A stretch of 64,000 nucleotides of DNA, from the NCBI GenBank assembly GCA_018287875.1, contig JAGVVL010000025.1:1674001-1738000 (forward strand). The letters run 5' to 3'. Below, piece by piece: positions 56,507 to 64,000 of the stretch. The notes below the pieces were generated by a model. The model worked only from the letters and a program-made list of their open reading frames with translations, searched no databases and was not told the DNA's origin. The DNA is from Nigrospora sphaerica. Its lineage: Eukaryota > Ascomycota > Sordariomycetes > Amphisphaeriales > Apiosporaceae. A program made the translations under genes and the position numbers. The first letter of the stretch is position 1. Each line of letters begins with the position of its first letter.

Positions 56507-58490
56507 CTAGTCGACGTCGTCGGCGCCCGTCGCGACGGCGGCAGGCGCCGGGACCGACGCGTCGTGGCCGCCCTTCTCGTTCAGCTGCTCCGACGCGGTA
56601 GCGGCGGGGGCGGGGGCAGCGGCCGCCTGGGATTTCTCGGGGTAGTAGTCGGTCTGGCCGTTGCCCTTGATGACGCCGACGCGGTCGTAGAGGCTGCGGG
56701 CGCGCACGTAGGGGTCGAGGCGCCAGTAGCTCTCCTTGAGCTTCTTGGCCACGTCGTTGCGCTCGGCCTTGAGGGCGTCGCGCTTGGCCGCATCCACCTC
56801 ACGCACCCACGCGAGCGTCTTGGACTCGTACTCGGTGTAAAGCGCCTCGCGCTCCGCGAGGACGCGGTCGCGCGTCGCCGTATCCTTGAGGGCCGCGTTC
56901 TCGCCCAGCACGGGCTCGACGTAATGGTACTCCCACGGGTCGTCGCCCTCCATTTCCTTGGCTATGCGCTCCTTGGGAATGAATTCCGACATGTCCTTAA
57001 CGTTGTTGGTGAAGTTCACCTTGGACGCCACGACGGGGTCGAGCCAGCCGCGAATGATTCTCCATACACCTGTCCACAATGTCAGTACGATAGTCCCCCC
57101 CACTCCATGTGCGAAGGAAGCGACGGCCGGCAGACTCACCCTGGAAGACCCACGGAGCCTTGTGCACCAAGATCGTGCCAAGGGACTCGGGGTAGTTGGC
57201 CTCGAATGTCTGGATCATGAACTTGATGGGCGTGTAATCCATGTTGGCCATGGTGAAGCCCGTCATGTCGAAGATGATGCAACCCGTGTCCACGGGGTGC
57301 TGGAGCATCATGCGCGTCAGCTCGATCAGGTAGATGGTGTACCTCTCGAGGCTTTCCTGGCTCTGCTCGCCGCCCTTGTGTAACCGGACGCGGATGATGT
57401 TGATCGGCCGGCCCTCCTTGTCGATGCCGTGGGCGAAGCTCTTGCCCATGCGCATCTGCGCCAGGAAGTCGTGCGCAAACTGCTTGGCGTCGGCGTCGCC
57501 TTCCTTCTCCTGGATCGCGAAGTGCTCCTCGCCGACGGCCATGATGTCGTCGTCGACCTTGGCATCTTGCCGCCACTTCATGGCGCTCACGAGCATGACC
57601 AGGGCCTTCTGCACGTCCCACTTGCGAGCCCGCAGGAAGCGAAGCAGCAGTTGATCCGGGTGGTCCATCTTGATCATGCCCCACAGGGATTTCCGGATGC
57701 TCTCGGGCGACCGCTCGGCCAGCGTGTCGCGGAAGACCTTGTTCAGCCCGTACTTGTCTTCGGCGTCATCCTCCTTGACGTTTTCCAGCACCGCGGCGGC
57801 GGTTGTGGTGTCCGTCTCCTTGTCCTTCTTGTCCTTCTTTTTGAACAGGGTGCGGAGCTTCTTATCCTTCTTACCCTTGTCCAAGCTGGCGGAGTCCGTC
57901 TTGGACTGAGACGTGGGGGTTTCGACCCCGAGAGACTCCTCTTCGTCCGAGACGCCGCAGATCTGAGTGATCAACTTCCACAGCTCGCGCAACTTCTCCT
58001 CCTCTTCCGGGGTCAAGTTCCCCACACGGCCCGGTAAAGCACTCATTTCGATGTCCAGCTCTGTGTGCGCTTGACCAGCGGCGCTGCTTTCGACGTGGGG
58101 TTCCGGGGCTGGCGATGCGGTTCCGTAAGCAACGATAGCACCCACACCAAGAGCAAGAAGCGGAAGCAGGTAGAAGAGTGTCGAGCTCGAGCTGCGCAGG
58201 GAAACACGCCCGGGTTGTAGCAGCGAGGGCGCTGGGCGGAGGAGACTTGACGTATGATATAGCTTCGTGGGGTCGCAGCTCGGGCCTCGTCGAATCACGC
58301 CAGGGCGATGGATACGAATAAGAGGAGCGGAGGGTAGGGGCGAAGTGACCGAGGTGAAGCGAGGCGAGACGTCCGATGCAGTCGAGCGAAGCGTACGACA
58401 GAACCGGGCAGCGGGACGTCTCCAAGTCCCCTGTTTCAATCCGAGGTGCAGGAAAGCGGCCGGCGGTTTAGAATGCAATCCGGCTTTCAT
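56507..58490 (-). CDS. CRAL-TRIO (Sec14-like) lipid-transfer protein, Csr1-like, with N-terminal anchor
   Basis: Two exons (58490-57140 and 57069-56507) with a 70-nt intron encode 637 residues. The lipid-binding fold begins with the CRAL-TRIO-N helix (DHPDQLLLRFLRARKWDV) and continues through GRPINIIRVRLHKGG, IIFDMTGFTMANMDYTPIKF and YPESLGTILVHKAPWVF. This order and the C-terminal DPWEYHYVEPV match Csr1-type phosphatidylinositol transfer proteins. Unlike yeast Csr1, about 150 residues precede MSALPGRVGNLTPEEEE: an arginine-rich stretch with only two acidic residues in the first 100, then a hydrophobic helix at about 104-123 (LFYLLPLLALGVGAIVAYG). That looks like a mitochondrial presequence and membrane anchor, if translation starts at the first ATG; a shorter start at residue 149 is the alternative. 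A lysine-rich linker (KKDKKLRTLFKKKDKKDKE) is also present. Confidence 0.85.
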
Positions 58491-60325
58491 AGAGTCCGGG
58501 GGGAGGCAGACAGGCCCGGATGACCCGTAACAACGGAGGCGCAGGACTGACTAGCGAAGCGTCTACGAACTGCGACTATGCTGCTGGGCACGGAAGCGCG
58601 GGGAGGGATGGGGAGGCGACGCGGGCGGTGCTGTCAAATGGATGACGGTTTCGAAAGCGTGTCAGTTTGACAGCTGACTCTTGTGGAGGGGGGCGGAATG
58701 CACAGAAGCTGTCTGCGTGCCGCTCGGGGTGTCGTGTGCTTCGTTTGGAGGCGAGCCTAACGATAATTTCGCTGACGGCTAGTGTAGACAGATTGATCTG
58801 TGATCCATGGATGGGCCGGGTGCCCCGTTCGTAGGTACCTGGGTACTAGACTAGGTGGTGGGTGGGCAATTCTGCGCATCCGACGGATGTAGGGAGGGGA
58901 TGGATAGCCCGTCTGTATTGCAGCATAAGACGGATGGATGTAAGTGGTAACCGTGGGCTCCGGGCTGTCGTTCGCGGGCGATCGGAAAGGGGAACAGAGC
59001 CGTGGCTAGGCGGTTAACGGCAGCGTACGGGGTCAGATCCAGTGCTATTGAAATTACCTGGATAGGAACTGGACTTGTTTTGTCGCCGTCCCGCGCCGGT
59101 GTGGCCCCCAAGAAGAACGGCTGAGTCGTCGCTTTGCCGTCGTCCATGGCGAAGTGGTCCTCGATTGCCAATCTCCGCCCATCCCGTCATGGATGCCAGC
59201 CAGTTCGTCAAGCAAAGGAACCTCTGGGCAAAGTGGTAGTGCGGGCAGGAAACCCCCACCCTCCTCTCTCCTCCCCCTCTCTCACATTCCCTCCCCCTCT
59301 CCCCTCCTCCTCTGTCCCTCTCTCTCCCTGTCCTTCTCCCTCTCCTACTCCTGCCTCTCTAGGTACGGGGACTGATTGGGCACAGTGGGCGCGCATCCTT
59401 GATCGCACCGATGCTCGTGACCCGTCGGCGGTTTGGGCTTGAATGCAAGCTTGAGCCGCTGGCAGCATGAGGACAAAGGGCCTCGCATTGTACTGGAACT
59501 CCGGCAGTCCGGCTCGTTGGCCAATAGACAGCCCGTTGTCGCACAGCCGCCGATCCGAAGGAGGAACATTATGTAAACCGCCGTGGCACAAGCGACGTAC
59601 GCGTATGTGCTCGTATATAGGTTTCCAATTCCGGCCGCTATTTATGAGTGCCGAGGCTTCGGAGGTCCCTGGTTCGTGGCAAGAAGGTACTTGTATGTAA
59701 AAAGGAGGTACTTCACCTACCTATGCACCTACATGAGGTCCTTATGACGCAGGTCGTCGGCCTTCCAGGTGCGTTGTTCGGGTTGTCATCCTGCCCTGCA
59801 ATCCAGTACGGATACCTAAACGGGGGGGCGTGACGAGGCCACGCAGGGAGCCATGAGATGCAGAGATGGATAGCTCGGATAGATAAAGTGCATGTAGTCA
59901 TTGCCAGGTGCTCCCCTCCCGCTCATCCTCGCGCTCTCGCGCGAGCGCGGGAGCAAATACCCCGCCATAAACGATGTGTGATCGGACTACGTTTTAAGTT
60001 CCAATGAGGTTGGCCTGGGCTGTAATGGGATCCGTGCAACACCAGCTCCAGGGACAGGGTACATGCACATCCATAATAGGATGTACTAAGCTTGGGCACC
60101 TTACGTAGGTGGTGCACTGGCTCATGTTATTATGCCGGCCTGTCAAAGGCTGTCCACGCGCTGAGTGCTCGGGCAAACGAATCGGCTTGCGCGTGCGCGA
60201 CCCCATCCAGCTTTTGCGGTTTGCCCATCGCCTACTCGACATCGGATTCTTGCCACGACGCCGCTCGTCCCGACCGCCCCGGCCTCGCAACCCCGATACG
60301 AAACCGACACGGACACGCTCACGCC
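58491..60325. promoter_or_regulatory. Divergent spacer between the CRAL-TRIO gene and dam1
   Basis: 1.8 kb between head-to-head start codons. It contains AGGTACCT at 58833 and related AGGTACTT sequences near 59705, and a pyrimidine tract at 59250-59360. No recognised coding sequence. Confidence 0.5.
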
Positions 60326-61123
60326 ATGGCGGAAAGCAACACCCGCGCCCGGTCCACCTCGCGGTCGCGTCCCACGACGCCGCTCCGCCCCTCGTCACGC
60401 TCCTCCTTCCGCGAGTCAGCCCAGCGCTCCGGCGACGGCGGCGAGCCCTTCCCGCTCAATGCCTTCGAGCCCGCCTTCGCCGAGCTCGCCGATGCGGTCG
60501 CCGACCTCGAGGCCAACATGATGCACTTCCAGCTCATGCACGAGAGCCTGGCCCGCTTCAGCGAGAGCTTCGCCAGCTTCCTCTACGGCCTGAACATGAA
60601 TGCCTTCTGCGTCGATTTCCCCGAGGTAGGCGCAAGCCCCCGCCGACTTAACCTTTGGCTCCGACAGAGCGCTCACTGCCTGCTGCAGGGTCCCGTCGCC
60701 GAGTCGTTTCGTAGGGCGAGGCAGACCGAGGAGCAAGAACACTCCGCGCCCCCAAGTACGTCCACTGCAGCACATCACACAGCCAGAGAGCGCTGTCCTT
60801 CATGGCTAATGCAGACCCGCCTCCGACAGGCCGATCACGAAGCACTGAACGCGACGAGTTTGGAAGCGAGACCACTTTCATGTAAGTCAATGCTGGCCCG
60901 GTCGTCTCTGCATTTTTGATCTGACTGCTAGCCTAGGACTACGGACACCACGTTCGTAGATAACCCTCCCACGACTGCCTCCAAGCCTACACCCAAGAAG
61001 TTCTCGGCCCCCGGCCCCCGACAGTCTCGCATGCCCCAACCCTCCCGTGGCGGCACTGCCTCGAGAGGCCGAGTGGGAAGAAGCAGAGGAAGCGCCTTGC
61101 CTAGAGGGCGCGGCGTTCGGTAA
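60326..61123 (+). CDS. dam1: DASH complex subunit Dam1
   Basis: Four exons (60326-60625, 60689-60755, 60815-60881, 60937-61123) with introns of 55-63 nt encode 206 residues. After a serine/arginine-rich N-terminus comes the conserved Dam1 domain at about residues 44-100: FEPAFAELADAVADLEANM, LMHESLARFSESFASFLYG, LNMNAFCVDFPE. The remaining half is disordered and basic, with RSRGSALPRGRGVR at the end, and holds likely Aurora B sites such as RSRST. Dam1 forms part of the ring that couples kinetochores to spindle microtubules. The ATG at 60326 follows a CC and has ACGCC context. Splice joins give PPN-PPPTG and TFM-TTDTTF and keep the frame. It is convergent with bud20, 285 bp away. Confidence 0.92.
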
Positions 61124-61408
61124 GCGGCAAGGGGCTCGAATCAATCCCACGCCATACATGCCATGTCACCTTAAGATATCCACCGTATGGGGGGGGCCTA
61201 TTCCGCCGATCCGGAGGTACCATCTGTCGACGCGAAAAGTCGATCGTGATGAGATTGCGAGGAGCGAAAGAGAGACATTGGGCCTGGTCGGCAGGCGTTA
61301 GGCCAGCTGGCGCTTAGACCCCCCCTTCCACACAATGTCCACGCTGAAGGTGCGCACCCCCATTTAGATACTCCGATAGATAGCTCGCACTCGAGAGACG
61401 AGGAGACA

Positions 61409-61850
61409 TCAGGTCGTCATGACGACTTCATCGGGGTTGGCGGTGGTCTTGGGTTGCCGAGGTCCTTCATTGTCGGTTCGCAAGCCGACGGCCGCCTCGG
61501 CTTCCTTCTGGGTATACGGCTCTTCCTTTAGTTGCTTAACCCTATCGACGGAAATGGCCGTTAGTGACATGCGAAGCCAGGGGGATAAATGCCCGTAGAA
61601 TGCGACGAGAGTCGGCTTACCTTCTCCTGTGCGGCTTGCCCTTACGATGCAACACGAGACTGGCTTCGCCCTCAAACCATTTGGCACACTCGACGCAGTA
61701 CCATCTCCCAAGCCCGGGCAGGTCCTCAGTCGCCTTGGATTCCTTGTACTGCGACAAGTGTTTCGGCGACAGCAGGTCGGCTTTGATCTGGTCGATGTCA
61801 CGCGTGTGCCGCCGGGTCTTGGTGAGCGTGCGCTTGTTTCCGACACCCAT
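61409..61850 (-). CDS. bud20: Pre-60S shuttling factor Bud20 (ZNF593 family)
   Basis: Two exons (61850-61621 and 61541-61409) with a 79-nt intron encode 120 residues. The start MGVGNKRTLTKTRRHTRDIDQI is partly shown and typical. A single C2H2-type finger with the ZNF593 spacing uses C52, C55, H68 and H74 (YCVECAKWF and VLHRKGKPH). The intron splits the codon after KPHRR, and the second exon (VKQLKEEPYTQKEAEAAVG) completes the family core. Bud20 binds pre-60S particles in the nucleus and helps their export to the cytoplasm, where it is recycled. Both it and rsa3 in this window act on the large ribosomal subunit. Confidence 0.92.
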
Positions 61851-64000
61851 TATGTTAGAGGATGAGAAATAACGATTCTTCGGCTTTACCAAGTTTCCGG
61901 TGAAAAGAGGCACTTTCTAGGGCCGGTGGCTCGTTGGACGTCGGGCGCGACTGGGATATGCAGATGATGTCTTGCTCGCCGAGCGGTCAAAGTCAACCAG
62001 AGGATGTTGCCGAGTTGGGGCTGCCATGGGCAAAATTTTGGCGGGGCTTATCGTTATCGGCACGGGAAGCCCGCGCGGCTGTGGCTGGCGCCCCAGGGAC
62101 TCTGTACAAAAGTACATCCATCTTTGAGCCAGAGCTGCGTCCCACGGGATTGATTAAACCCATGGGCTTCCCCGAATATCGATTGTGTCCGCGCATAGGT
62201 ACAGTGGAAAGTGAAGCCAGCTGATAAGTGCGTGTCCATTTAATTAGTCATCTTCTTTCATCCGATCTAATCAGAGGAGGGTCTCTGATCCTACAATACG
62301 GAAGCAAAGGTTGCTTCCGTGTTAGTCCCATCACCTGACAGGGACGAACTGCTGCCCGTCTTTGGCAGGAACACCGCCGTTCTTAAAAGGCAGAGAGTGA
62401 GTGTGTGTTGTCGGGTTGACGCTGTACCACGAGACCGAGGTGTTCCTTTTGGCATTGGAGGTATCCCCGAATACTTGAGCCTATGCCTTTTCCCGGCGCC
62501 ATGTAACCGAGGAATTGACTCGGGCGCGCGGTTTCGCACATGAACTCTTCTCGGACCTGTCCTCCGTCCTGGCTGATCGTAACTCCGGACCACGTAGCGG
62601 CAATAGACCCGGCCACCCGGCTACTGTTTCGGTAGGGTGCGAGATTTACGAACAGGACTCCGACGACTGGTTGCTGGGCAATCACCACAATTCGGTTCTT
62701 CCCGGAGACCGAGCGGACATCGTGATATCCGCCCGAGTCCAAGCTTCGCATCGCTCCCGCGTCCAATGAGCGGCCGGTTTCACTATGGGGCGTACCCACC
62801 CACGATCTCCAGGTTTGCAAGATTTTTCTCTGCCTCAGGTCACAGGTACATGCGCCTCCATCTGCCTGGAAGTACCTGTGCAATACTCGAGAATTCCTCG
62901 GCCTGCCCGGACGCCAGCAAGGCATGTCGAAATCGGTCTTTCGAGCCCGAGCTTAAAATACCCTCACACTACAGGTCTTCACCTCGCTTGACGAGGCGGG
63001 AACTTAAGCTTGACTGGCTCTTGGCTTTGGGGAGCAAGGTTGAGAAGAGCCGCAACATGGAATGCTCGTAATACCCCGACTTGCATGTGACCCGAAGTTT
63101 TTCTGGCCAAAAGGGTGGTAGGGATCCATGACTGTGGTCGGTGGACCTCGTTGCCGTAGCTTGTTGCCGGTTACAGAGAAACGGCCGGCTGGGTCTGTGT
63201 CAAGATCGCTTCAAGACAGGGCTACTAAAAGCGGACAAAAAGACGATATAGGTGGCATGGAATTTGGGCGTGTTCATCCATGTTCCGGGCTACTGCGAGC
63301 GAGCTTGGGTACCTTAGGTACCAAGGTGCCGATAGACTTTCAAGTATGAGGCGGCAATTGTTCCCAATAACACCTAATAAAAGCCCCTGAGGCCATCGTA
63401 TAGCAGACGTCATACTTGTTATCGTAGGGGATGCGTGGACAGTACGGTTCTCTCAACACAATGTGGCTGGATGCGCCTGGAAACCCAAAAGGCCGCAGCC
63501 CTGTCCAGGGTCCCCGTTTTGCCTTGGCACGAGCTGGCAACGCAACCTGGAGGGGAAGTCGGTTTGTATTCCACGCACCCGCGCCGTGCCACGGCTGTTT
63601 CTCGTAACATGGAGGTACCCGTGAGACCAGGGAGGTGGATGTACCCCCGCAGGCACAACGTAGCAGTAGAGTAGAGGTTAGGTAGGGTGTGGGAAAGCGA
63701 AGCTCACCCTAAGTCGTCCACCAACCCTTTAGGGAGGTACCTAAGCTAGGTAGCATGGAAATCAGTGACAGCGATGGATGAAGCGGCGATATGGGTTCTG
63801 TCACGACACGAGGGCCGTCTGTGGATGTCCCAGAATGGAAGACAGACAGGCGTCCCCGAGGCATCGAGAACAATCGACACAGGCTCTGGCAGTACTTCGT
63901 AGGGCCCAAAGCTTGGGAGCTGCGGAATTGGCAGAGGGATAACGGCAATCTGGCGTCATGCTAGACAAATACGAAGCTGCTGATTCGTCCGCTGGTCCGC
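61851..64000. other. Right end of the window without a confident gene
   Basis: 2.15 kb in which no known family is recognised. A 180-codon ATG frame on the minus strand (62383-62925) is discussed as a finding. AGGTACCT is at 63735 and a near-palindrome CTTGGGTACC...GGTACCAAG at 63304-63325. The bud20 promoter lies at the left end. Confidence 0.5.

Overview
This is a eukaryotic window from a filamentous ascomycete, most probably a Sordariomycete. The evidence is short GT-AG introns (mostly 50 to 80 nt) with CTNAC-type branch points, GC-rich third codon positions, single genes on alternating strands, and a set of conserved fungal housekeeping proteins. There are no operons, no CRISPR array, no recognisable transposon and no secondary-metabolite cluster. 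I assembled 20 protein genes by joining exons so that reading frame and family similarity both continue across every splice site, plus one intron-containing tRNA-Ser gene. No database search was possible; names rest on recognised family motifs.

Left part (1-20.3 kb): rpn9 (proteasome lid, -) and the 40 kDa complex I subunit (+) are divergent. Then come efm5 (eEF1A lysine methyltransferase, +) convergent with ubp8 (SAGA deubiquitinase, -), a LACTB2-like metallo-beta-lactamase-fold protein (+), a 4 kb spacer, a Ytp1-family membrane protein (+), tRNA-Ser(UGA) (-), the ribosome assembly factor rsa3 (+) and the CBS-domain protein sds23 (-).

Middle part (20.3-44.6 kb): kap121/pse1 (importin beta-3, +), then a C2H2 transcription factor (-) whose upstream side is a gene-free stretch of about 9.8 kb rich in simple repeats. 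After that lie a zinc alcohol dehydrogenase with an 11-nt microexon (+), convergent with sen15 (tRNA splicing endonuclease subunit, -), and an unidentified coding-like segment.

Right part (44.6-64 kb): a DUF2985 membrane protein (+), a 119-bp tandem duplication, an SLC35F6-like transporter (+), palB/rim13 (calpain-like protease of the alkaline pH pathway, -), a peroxisomal adenine nucleotide carrier (+), a membrane-anchored CRAL-TRIO (Sec14/Csr1-like) protein (-), dam1 (DASH kinetochore ring, +) and bud20 (pre-60S export factor, -). The last 2.1 kb has no confident gene.

The genes do not form one pathway; this is ordinary core genome. The more unusual signals are the microexon, the long gene desert upstream of the C2H2 factor, the excess of the palindrome AGGTACCT outside identified genes, the 119-bp tandem repeat, a G-quadruplex-like array, and several orphan open frames.
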